From assembly GCF_030272615.1 (NCBI RefSeq), contig NC_081414.1, positions 910,973,009 through 911,037,008 of the forward strand: a stretch of DNA of 64,000 nucleotides. The letters are read 5' to 3'. This DNA comes from Cryptomeria japonica (taxonomy: Eukaryota > Streptophyta > Pinopsida > Cupressales > Cupressaceae). Every line of letters begins with the position of its first letter. Within the stretch, counting starts at the first letter, position 1. The notes below the pieces were generated by a model. The model had not been told where the DNA came from, did no database searches, and saw only the letters and a program-made list of their open reading frames with translations. This document shows positions 45,489 to 55,279 of the stretch, one piece after another. The translations under genes and the position numbers were made by a program.

Positions 45489-46178
45489 CTATGTTCCATT
45501 ATTGATGCTTGCTCCTGGGCTGATATTCAGGTGATGTATTTTAAGATATGGATTGAACCCTGGAATGTCTATATATGACCAAGTAAAATTGATTTTCCAT
45601 CCTTTGAAGGGTTCCAAATATTGCTGCCTTGCTAGTTCTGATAGAGAAGTTGTTGGATATAGATCAGTTGTGCCAATGATAATTGTCTCTATTGTTTCCA
45701 TCAAGATGAATGACCTCTTTTGATAGAATTCAGGTAAGGTGTCAAATCTCCCATCTTCCGGCTCCTCGAGGAGGTTTTCACCATTAGATGCATCCTTTAT
45801 TTTTACTTTTTCTCGGTCCAATGTTGTTGATAAATGGTTTTTAGCATTAGACCTGATATTGTTTTCTTTATTTTCACTTTTGCGAGTAGGAGATTTAACA
45901 CCCACTTGACTTGAAGATACGTTAGCGGAATCCCTGGTGAAAGTTGTTGTGGGTTTGATTTCATTAAGATATAAGGATATGGCATGGTCATTTGGAAAGG
46001 TATCAATGGTGGTATGTCCTTCATTTTCCCAATCAATAGGTTCAGGAGGAATTAAGGATAAAGGATCCTCAGGTTGAATTATTTCAAAGATATTAGAGGT
46101 CATGATAGAGATGTGAGGGATTTCAATGTCTAGAACAATACTCATCAGAATGACCTCTTGCAAGTATCTCTTGATCAT
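45489..46178 (-). pseudogene. Protease-RT connector, ending where RT should begin
   Basis: A 229-codon open frame with IDWENEGHTTIDTFPNDHAI, a Ser/Lys/Asn-rich stretch and then KINFTWSYIDIPGFNPYLKI and HHLNISPGAS. The last part is the segment that directly precedes RT in Tat-type elements (WSY.DMPG...H.L...PGA). RT itself is absent: the next recognisable sequence is the RNase H domain. Confidence 0.8.
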
Positions 46179-46399
46179 CTTCAGTTAAGTCCATGTCAGC
46201 CGAATGTGATTCTAATTCAAGTAGGCTAGTTCCTAACATTTTCCCTGCACGTGTGGACTACATCGACTTCTACATCTACTTCTTTCCTTTTAATTTAAAG
46301 TTGCTCTTGTTTATTTTTCCATGATAGCAAATATTCTCCGTTCCCTCAATCTGTTAGCTGCATTTGTTTTTCCATGCTTGACAAAATTGATGCAAATGA

Positions 46400-47587
46400 T
46401 TATTCCTTGGATTGTATGCTTGAAGATGTTGCCTCTTTGTTATGTGAAACTATGACCTTTTGATCTGATTTTAGATTACTACAACACTGCAATGGATTTG
46501 AGTTTGCTGATATTGTGATTTCCTGCCCATTGTATGGAAACTTTAAGCACTGATGACATGTTGATGTAATAGCTTGTATGTCATGTATCCAGGGTCTTCC
46601 CAAGAGTATGTTGTATGGTAGGTCCAAGTCTAGAACTTGGCATGCTGTGTCTTTCTGCAAAGGTCCCACTTTGAGGGGTAATGTTGCAATCCCTTTAGAG
46701 GAATGCTCTTATTCATCACATGCTTTGAATGTGATCTTTTTCAAGGGATCAACTGCATCTTCTGAATAACCTAGAGCACAGACAAGACTCAAAGAAAAAA
46801 TGTTAAAGCTAGCTCCTCCATCTATTAGGACATGTTTAAAAAGCGTTCTATGAATGAGGACTTCAATTTGTAAGGAAGAGCTATGGGGATGTTGCAAGGA
46901 ATCAATGCTTGGATATGAAGGAGATGAGATTTGAATAGTATCCTCTAAAATAGGATTGATGGTAATCATGGATATCTCTTGGGGAACTTCATCTTTGGAT
47001 GTATTCTTTGGTGATGATGCTATGGAAGGTTTTTCCAAGCTTTTACGAGGTGTAGGAACAGATGCCTTTGGAGAGTCAATTTGCTTATGGAGGGATGATC
47101 CATTGCTAGACATAGGTGCATGATTTTGATCTTTCTCAGCCAAATCCTTTAGGGATATCTTTAAGAGTTGCATAACAGAACCACCTTTCTTTGGAGATGT
47201 ATTTGAATCCTTGTGAGATTTTGACATAGTTGGATTTTGATTTTGGACTTGTTTGATTTCTCTGATATGTTGGCTTGTTATGTCTTCTTCTTGTATTTTG
47301 CTTTGGTATTCCATGTTCCTATGATCTTCAACTATTTCAAATGTTTCTGCTTCTGTTTTAGGGGCTTGATTGTCTAAAAGTTGTTTTGATAAGTGATCAA
47401 CTGTCAATATAAATGTGATAGTGTGATATGACACGAAAAGATGTTTCAACTGTTTAAAAGTTTGCAAGTTTTTCGATCTTCGGTTTAGGAGTGCACTGAT
47501 GATGATTTGATAAAAACCAAGTCCAGTAGGAACAATATATCCTACGATGTGGGACAAGATTATCCTGACCAAACGTTTCAGTTTCAT
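46400..47587 (-). pseudogene. Gag tail and protease of the minus-strand Gypsy
   Basis: A 292-codon frame (47587-46709) starts with poorly recognisable gag sequence. It then has MSKSHKDSNTSPKKGG, PMSSNGSSLHKQIDSP and PSIASSPKNTSKDEVPQEIS, which match the long ORF of the plus-strand element at 59600-59900. It ends in the protease active site VLIDGGASFNIFSLSL. After a stop the protease continues with DLPYNILLGRPWIHDIQAI (46669-46400). The DGG triad is normal for this lineage. Confidence 0.85.
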
Positions 47588-49541
47588 GATAAAGGATGAT
47601 AGATCCTAATGAGAAACTATGTTTGAGTGATCAGTTTACCAAAGAGGGTGATAATGCACTTTGAGATGTTTAAATCTTGAACTTGTTGAGGGTGAGCACT
47701 TGAAAATCTTAAGGTGTTTATGTTCTGAAGTCTGATTTGACAAATGATAACTTGATCAAGCAAAAAAAGGAGACAATCCAAGCATAGAATGATAGAGAAC
47801 AGGTGTTTATCCTCACTGCAAATTGATTAGGTAGAAATGACAGATCCAAAAAGGCATGTAGGACACAACTCTGGACTGGCAGAAATAGAGACTCGTACGA
47901 CAAACTATATAGCTCCAAATGACAAGAGATACAAGGCCATACGACAAACTGATATTTTCATATGCAAAAGAACAAGCTCATATGACAAACTTTTCTTAAC
48001 CATATGATAAAATAGATTACTCGTACAACAAATAATACTAAGCAATACGATAAATCACCAGTTTGTATGACAGACTATATAACCCCAAATGACAAAAGAT
48101 ACCAGGCCATACAACAAACTAATATTTTCATGTGAAAAAGAAGAGGCTCGTACGACAATTCCTACCGAGCTATACGACTAAAGATGAATCTCATATGACA
48201 AATGACTAGCCCATACGACAACCTTTCATGAACCATACAACAAGATAAATGACTCGTACGACTGAGAGAAGAACATAGGTAAATGTGTTTGTTTGGTCAA
48301 ATTTTGATCAATGAATTCTGATGTTTTGCTTATGTTTTCCAGTTTTAGATGTCTGATTTTTCAATTTAGGGATGAATACACAGCAAACACACGATATGTT
48401 AAGTGACCTCAAGCATGCTAAACCCTACGGAAGTTGGCCGAGGAGAGAAAACCTTTGCTTGCAAACTTAGGTACACACCCAATAGCTAATCAAAATACGG
48501 CCACCGAGTCTCATGCAATGGATTCTCAACACTGTATTATCTAACTCCAAATGCTAATGGGGGCACGATATGGCAAGTATCTTGGGAGAGTTACTATCTC
48601 TCTTGCATAAAGATTATCACCCTTTCGGAGGTGAATCGGGTAGCTTCTAATTTAACTAGCGCTAGTAAGGGATCTGTTCGGTGCATCAGGGTATAATACT
48701 CAATTAAGAGGTCTCCCAGTCTTGAAAACCAAGGTTTTCTATACCCAAAGGTATGGAGGAGAGCTATTCCCGAGCACTGTCATTGACTTTATTTTCATCA
48801 AATCACATTTATTTTATAATGGGTTGGATTACTTGGCATTAGCTGTTCCCACTTAGGTCGTTCCCCTCTCACCGACCTTAATGGCTAAGAGTTATTAGCT
48901 CCTTGGGAGGGCAGGCCCGCTAAAGATATGCACTAATGAAAGTAAAAGATGAGTCTATCTTTCTAATCACCTAAGAAAGGTGAGAGCATACTTTCCTATC
49001 ATCAAAAACACAAAATACATGATTGTTCATTCCTTTAGCAAAAGATAAGTGTGCCTAGAAAGATTTAAGAAATACACAAAGTTTTGGTGAATTATTTTTA
49101 GGCAACCTGCAAAATAGATCCATTAGGAATCATGATGTGTTTGGTTGAAATAAGTCTTTGGCTAGCGTATCTTCGAAAATCATCCTACAAAACTAGTTAG
49201 GCTACCAAAAATCTCACAAACAGACCAGGGTTAGCATTAGTAATGATTGGATTAAAATCTAAAAACCCTAAAATGCAGTCTATTTAAAAAAATAGAAGCA
49301 GAAAGTTGTACGACACGCTTTACCAGCTTGTACAACAATATTTTTGATATCGTGCGGGTATAGAAATAGGCTCGTACGACAGAGAAATGAGCTCATACAA
49401 CAAAGAAATGATTTTCGTCCTAGATCACAAAGTAGTTCGTACGAGCTAGTAAAGGAGATCGTACGACATTCTAAACTAGATTCGGGCAGAGATGAATGTT
49501 GATGAAGCTTAAGAGGCCAAAAATGATAATTTCGGCCCCAT
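47588..49541 (-). other. Noncoding leader with CGTACGACA word arrays (minus-strand Gypsy)
   Basis: No gene. Word arrays related to CTCGTACGACAAA on the plus strand occur at about 47870-48270 (about 14 copies, with a larger unit of roughly 170 bases repeated once) and at 49290-49480 (six to eight copies). Between them, 48420-49000 is a low-AT block related to 57330-57900 in the plus-strand element (for example CTCTCACCTTTCTTAGGTGA on the minus strand against CTCTCATCCTTCTTAGGGTG). Confidence 0.75.
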
Positions 49542-49552
49542 GGTGGGTGCCA
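49542..49552 (-). other. Primer-binding site, minus-strand Gypsy
   Basis: Minus strand TGGCACCCACC followed by ATGGGGCC, a few bases from the LTR end. TGGCGCCCACCGTGGGGCC-like sites are common in plant Gypsy elements. Confidence 0.65.
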
Positions 49553-49558
49553 AAACAT

Positions 49559-50612
49559 TGTGCGTGTGAAGTGTATACCTACAACTACAACATAAAACAC
49601 TCAATAGATCATTACAAGCATGGTTAGCAAATTTAAAACAAATAAAGATAAAACCATGGCCAATCGATCTATCACCTCCTAATAAATGTGAGTGTAGATT
49701 TGCTCTCAGATTTGGATAAGCAAATTCCAGTGACTTGACTACACCTAGATGGAGGATTTAAGATGATAATGATGCATTTAAGCTAGAAAAGAGAAAGATT
49801 AAGCTACATGATTCAACAATTATGCTAGAAAATAAGCTAGATCTAAGAATGCAATTGCCTATGATAAGAATGCTCAAATGATATGCTAAGATCAATATGC
49901 CTATAGTAACAATTCTCAAAATGCAAATGAGATGGGATGATTATTGCTCCAAAATGGGGCCTATTTATAGGATTTCCAAGGTAGGAATCAAGAGTCAAGA
50001 TTAAGTCTGAAGATATCAATGGTGAAATTGGAGGAGGTTAGAAAAGAGGTTGGATGAAAGGGAACACTTGTCATCTCTATGGTGACAAGTGTCAAGAGGA
50101 TTCTAGAAAGGGTTGGATGAAAGGGAACATTTTTCATCTCTATGGTGACAAGTGTCAAGAGTCTTTTCTCATGAGAGAGCAAGTGTCTAAGGAAAGGGGA
50201 CATGTGGCCCAAGAATGCCATGTGTCTCAAGGGGAGAGTAGGTTTAATTAAACCTAGGGTTAAATGGGAGTTAGGTTTAGAAGGGGTTAGGTTAGGAGGA
50301 ATGTGGGTAAATTTGAATTTAAAATTCAAATAAGACTAATTAATTCTCAACAACTCATAAATTTATTTGTTTTAATTAATTAGAAGATTATAAGAATTAA
50401 TTTTGATGGGGACGAATTAATTAATTTAAATTAATTAATCAAAGGGGATTATGAAAATGAACCTATTAAATAAATCCTTAGATTTATTAATAAGTAGATG
50501 AAAAGGGGAATTTAATCAAATTGCTTAGTGAATTTAATTAATTGGGAAGGGGGATTAATTAAATAATTACTTATTTAATTAATTATCTTCAAACCATTTT
50601 TAGGTGTATACA
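49559..50612 (-). repeat. 5' LTR of the minus-strand Gypsy
   Basis: TG...CA ends (TGTGCG at 49559, GTATACA at 50612). It contains a 63-bp tandem duplication (50048 to about 50170) whose first unit holds a perfect hairpin, ACACTTGTCA and TGACAAGTGT around a 9-base loop. The rest is AT-rich with TTAATTAA runs. Confidence 0.85.
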
Positions 50613-50885
50613 CAAGTTTGAGTTGTTTTATTGAGAAATATGTTCTAAAAAGAGAATTGGATGAAACATGTTCTGAAAAAAGAGAACTAAGTCATTATAT
50701 TATCTTGGGTTAGTGTAAAGTTAGCAGGTAGATTTAGAATAGATAGATATTGTAGTAGAAGGTGGACCCTTCCCTTTATAAATAGGAGAGATCATATATT
50801 TCCTTCCGAGAGGTATTATCTCATGTATTGTTGTGAAACTCACATTTTGTAAACCTCCATGAGTTTACAAAATTTTCACCCAACA
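50613..50885 (+). repeat. Last part of the old Gypsy 3' LTR
   Basis: Matches 20640-20912, including the TATAAATAGGAGAGA box and the end TTTCACCCAACA. After 50885 similarity stops, marking the outer end of the old Gypsy element. The flank ATATG has no identified partner on the left. Confidence 0.88.
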
Positions 50886-51365
50886 ATATGCATACCTTTT
50901 ATGGTATTGATGATTGTTAGTAGTAATTTTAATATCACTAACTATGCTTAGATGATCACACCAACTTTTACTAGTTGTTAATTTGCATGGTAAAACAAAG
51001 TTTGGCTGAGTTTCACTAAATCATCCATTGTTTCTCACACTTTAGGATTAAATTAGGTTTCCTCTCAAACCCTTTCCTTTTTCCTTTTTTTCATGTCCTT
51101 TGTAGTAATAAGAAAAGTAAATCATTAAAAATTATTTGAAATTAGACTCATAGGGCATTCCCTTTCTTTGAGTGATCAACTCCTAAGAATAATTACGTAA
51201 GTCCCCTTAGATAACCAACAATCACATCAACCATTGAGACTATTGACATGTCAAGAACAGATAGTTGAAACCTTGGTATTAGCTCAAGTGATCATTGAAC
51301 TTAACATTTGGAAGGACTTTGTTCAAGAGAGGAAATAATATTCAATACTTTATTCTATTTTCAAA
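50886..51365. other. AT-rich DNA, nothing recognised
   Basis: No ORF of note, repeat or motif that I can support. Confidence 0.5.
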
Positions 51366-51958
51366 GGTGTCATAAAACACACATCAACAAGGTGTAAGAG
51401 CTAAGTGTGCTCACAGATATGTGAGAACACATGGAGAAGCTCACAAAAGAGACATGTCTATGACATATGTAAGAGATAGGTTGACTTGTGAAAGTGACAT
51501 TTGTAATATTTAGAGGGCTTGTGAAAATGACATGTCTATAATATGTGTAAGAGGGAGGGTGGTCATGATGTGACTTTTCATGCTCACATGTGTGAGCAAG
51601 AGGTAGGTAGGGACACTTGTCACATGATGACAAGTTTAGATCTTAATCCATATAACCAGATTCAAGGGCTAGAATGGAGTGGGAAAAGATTGAGCAAGAT
51701 GTAGAATAAAATAATAGAGAAAACGGTAATGAAGTTTAATTGGCCTAAATCAAATAATTAAGTAGATATTAATTAATTGATTTAGTAGGAGGATTTGTAG
51801 CATAATGTTAGACATGATTAAATAAATGTAAATTTATTTAATTAAGGGTTAGGAGTAAAGATAAATGATTAATTGAATAAATAATAAATATTTATTTAAT
51901 TGGCTAGAATGGGATAAGTTCAAGTGTGGTTAGGCATGGACAAATTTATGTGTCTACA
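51366..51958 (-). repeat. LTR end of another minus-strand Gypsy element
   Basis: The right end GTGTCTACA followed by TTTTGCCCCTATTTGA mirrors the LTR/purine-tract junction at 43887. On the minus strand it reads purine tract AATAGGGGCAAAA, then TGTAGACACATAAA, similar to the LTR start at 55280. A hairpin, ACACTTGTCA and TGACAAGT, lies at 51610-51632. The left edge is a guess. Confidence 0.55.
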
Positions 51959-53307
51959 TTTTGCCCCTATTTGATATGGCACCATGAAGTGATGTTATAT
52001 CAATGAAGAATATAATATAGTGGATAGAAAGGGACAAGGACTAGTAGCATGATGCTAGAATCACTAATAGGATTAGGAAGTATGATGAGGAGTTAGTGGT
52101 ATTCCCTTTGGAGAGGGCATGCAAGTTCTAAGAACACAAGTGTGCTCTTGAAATGGATAGGGGGATTATAGGATGAAATATGGAAGAGAAAAAGATAGGG
52201 ATGATGAAGGTGTGGATAAGAGGTAGAATGGATGAGAATAATGAAGCAATGATATGAGAAATGTAGATATGATATTGTAATTGACATTATGTGCCAAGGT
52301 ATAAGGAACTAGGATGACAATGTGCCATGTATGTGATCAAAATGGTCCAGTGCAACCATATGTTGTATGCCACCGTGATATGGAACACCATGATGCCTTT
52401 ATGGAAATAGGATGCAAATACATGATAATTCAAACAATGATATCACATACAAATAAAAATCAAGTATGCACAACAAACCAAAATTTTGCCCCTAGTCAAG
52501 CTGAAAACCAATTGATTGATTAAACAGTATATTAATGTTAACAATAAGAATAATGCATACCTCAAGGATTGGGAAGGACACATCCCTATGACTATGACTA
52601 TATCAAAGGTGATCAATAGTTTATCAGCTGATTTGGATCAAGATGATGGATTGATTAAGGATGGTGAGCTAGATTGCAATATTGGATTGCATGAAGCAGG
52701 ATTGATTGCATTTGGTTGCATTGTTTTGGGATTTATGGATTATAGGGATGAAAGGAGATAAATGTAATGGATAGAATGGGAAGAAGATAAATGGATTTGT
52801 AGGATGGAAGAAGGATAAGTGAATTGGATATGATAGGATGGGAGGAGGATAAATGGATAGGATAGGATAGGAGGAGGATAAATGGATTGGATATGATAGG
52901 ATTGCATGGAGGATATGATGGTTAGGATAAAGGAATGAATGGGAACCAATGACAAGGGAGAACCAAGGCTTGGTAAGAGGATGGAAGGATGGGGAAATTT
53001 CTTGGATAGGAGATGGATGAGTTAAGTGGATGGATAGTTATAGGATTGTTAGATATTACTTTTGCTAGGATATGTTGTTGTCATTGATATCACCATATTC
53101 CTATGCTTTGGTGTTGCAGAGTGTTGGTAAACAGATTTGTCTCTTTCTTGAAATGCTTACAATTATCTTCTTTAAACAAAATATGACTCCATTTTACCCA
53201 TTAGAAAGAAACAAATAAACCAACAGTTGGAAAAATTAATGAAAATTCAACCTCTGCATTAGGGGGCAGCTCCTCATATGATTTACAATGAATTTATTAT
53301 ATAATTG
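51959..53307 (-). other. Noncoding remnant with GGATA-rich repeats
   Basis: The segment starts with a purine tract (minus strand) and should be the 3' internal part of a Gypsy element. No pol motif survives. A second TTTTGCCCC tract is at 52484-52492. From about 52750 to 53045 the words GGATA, GGAGGATAAATGGAT and TGGATATGATAGGAT recur as an irregular minisatellite. Confidence 0.5.
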
Positions 53308-54015
53308 ATAGGCTAACACTTTTAACCATAAAGCATTGAAAGGCTTCAGCATATATCCATCAACACAAATAAATGCCTTCAAAAAAAATTGGAAAACATA
53401 GGAAATGTCTGAAAAGAATATTCAAAGGAGAGTTCACAGACTCTGATTCATAACATTCTTGTTGTATAAATTCAAAGCAAAATAAGGACTTAGCAAAGAC
53501 TAATGACTTGATTTATACTCTCTTGTGCCTCACAGGGCAAGGGGAATCAAGCTGACTAACATCGTGCGAGTCATCCAACATTTTATAATAAATATGAACC
53601 AAAAGGAAATGCAGAGATAACTGATTATCTGATTAAATTATGCCCACATAACAACCTAAGAAGAATTATCAATCTCAGAATGCACAGATTCAAAGATGTA
53701 TCAACCTTCCATTAACAATCAATCATTACTTCATTTCACACAATATGTATCAAAAACTCTTCTATTTGTTTTCAAAAATCACTGTTTTTAGAACCCTTCT
53801 AAAAGCAAGCTTTTCAGCTTAAATAGCCACCAGGCCATACTTTTTACATAATTAACAAATAACATTTACTTTCACTTCAGTGAAAGAAACCATTCAGATA
53901 ACGCAAAAGAAAGCTAAACTAATAGCTCCTAAAAGGCCGACATTTCATTGTTACATAACTAAGCATCCACCGCAACTGAGGAAGTTATGGGTTTGTCCTG
54001 TTTTGTTGGAGATCC
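53308..54015 (-). repeat. Noncoding 3' flank of the copy B repeat
   Basis: Begins ACACTTTTAACC like the flank of copy A at 598. AT-rich, no gene. Confidence 0.4.
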
Positions 54016-55279
54016 TCACCATTCTAGGTGTGCGGTCAAAAAATTCAGGATAACTTGGAAATAGGGTAGGCCAATGTGTATGATCCTCTGCTTCCACACT
54101 TCCTTATCCATATTCACCTGCGTGACCTTCACTTTATGAGCCTCCGAGTGATCCGAACAGACAATGAGCATTGATTCAATCCTTGCTACCTTCGAAAAGT
54201 CATCGGTAGTCAAAGATTTTGTGGTTTGAATGGAATGAACTCTATCTTGAAAGACTTTAATCATGTTTGCAACTTCCTCAATCACCTTAGCTCCCTTCTT
54301 CATGAGTTGGATGTCAATACATTTAAGATCCTTCTGTATAGTGTCAATCAAATCAGTCAGTCCCCTAAGTAGCTTAGTGGATTCTTCATGGCGTTGCCCA
54401 ATGATTGAGTTGCACCATTCCACATTTTTCTTTTAAACATATAGCACATTATCATCTAGGTTCTCTACTAGTTTCTCACCTAAGAACTTCATCAATCCAT
54501 ACTTCTGAACATCATTCATTTGTGTGAGAACCGCTACCCACTTAACCCTTTCCTTTTCCCAGGCGACTGTTTCCAACTCAAGCTCTTTACTCACAGTTTC
54601 TGCATCTTTGTAACCTTGACCAAATTAGTAATATATTTTGATCCTTGTTGAATTATTAGATCCAGCCATTTGTTGAACATCTCCATCACTACCATGTTCC
54701 TTTGAACTTGATCAAGCATCTTCTGGTTTGCTGGAGACTTAGGATCAAATGACACTAGTATCTGTGACAATGGTTGAGGATTTGGATTATGAATAGCATT
54801 GATGTACCCTACCATCTATGCGACCATTTGTTTCATCTCTCTCTTGTCTTTCTCATATTTCCAAGTCCTGGAGATTATCCTCTTTGTAGAAGACTCCAAA
54901 TGTTTTACATCCACGACCCTTGATGCGACGCCCAAATCTATTTTCTCCATAGTAAAATCTTCTTTCGTGGCCTTATCTGCATCTCTCCCAGGAATAGGCT
55001 TGGCCACTTCTGTTGTCCAGTGTCCTATTGTGTCATCCACATCAAGCATTGCTTGTGTTTTGAGCATTTTTGGCTTTGATACTTTTCCTAGGGATTTACT
55101 AACCATGTCCTCTAATGGAATGGTGACCGGCACCACACTCCTTTTCTTGCCAATGGTGGCTTCCAGCCATCTTGGAGCATTGGTAGATCCTTTAGGTGGT
55201 GGAGTGACCTGTGTGTCTGGAGAGGCAATGATTACCAGAGCATTCATGGGATCCTGTTGAGTTCCTACCCTTTCATTTG
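54016..55279 (-). pseudogene. Decayed accessory ORF, family with 1111-2620 (copy B)
   Basis: The frame is open upstream of the ATG at 55247 right up to the LTR at 55280, which cut it. It has stops near 54815 and 54600 and a shift near 54430. Blocks are APRWLEATIGKKRSVVPVTI, PLEDMVSKSLGKVSKPKMLK, IGHWTTEVAKPIPG, FDPKSPANQKMLDQVQRN and EVWKQRIIHIGLPYF. The middle and end (54016-54423) are rich in Leu/Lys/Glu and probably coiled coil. Function unknown. Copy B is better preserved than copy A and so is the better query for database searches. Confidence 0.65.

Larger units (their letters stand above)
43478..50612 (-). mobile_element. Tat-like Ty3/Gypsy element without RT, minus strand
   Basis: On the minus strand: 5' LTR (50612-49559), primer site, long leader with word arrays, gag/protease, RT connector, archaeal-type RNase H, integrase, purine tract and truncated 3' LTR (43887-43478). 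The RT and native RNase H are missing. The accessory RNase H and protease motifs suggest the Tat lineage. It sits in the 3' LTR of the old Gypsy. Its left end and 172 bp of target are deleted, so no target duplication remains (right flank CAAGT). Confidence 0.9.
18457..50885 (+). mobile_element. Old Ty3/Gypsy LTR retrotransposon carrying four internal insertions
   Basis: A long direct repeat (18457-20912 and 41465-50885, the latter interrupted) brackets primer site, gag, protease, an RNase H-like domain, RT, RNase H and integrase in Ty3/Gypsy order. Reading continues across each insertion. The LINE at 22743 interrupts protease, the Copia at 33081 interrupts RNase H, the solo LTR at about 39618 interrupts the integrase C-terminus, and the minus-strand Gypsy at 43478 interrupts the 3' LTR. 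The right boundary (...CACCCAACA) is sharp. The left boundary is uncertain because the accessory ORF of copy 1 continues further upstream, and no target duplication was found. With the insertions removed the element is roughly 10 kb. Confidence 0.85.
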
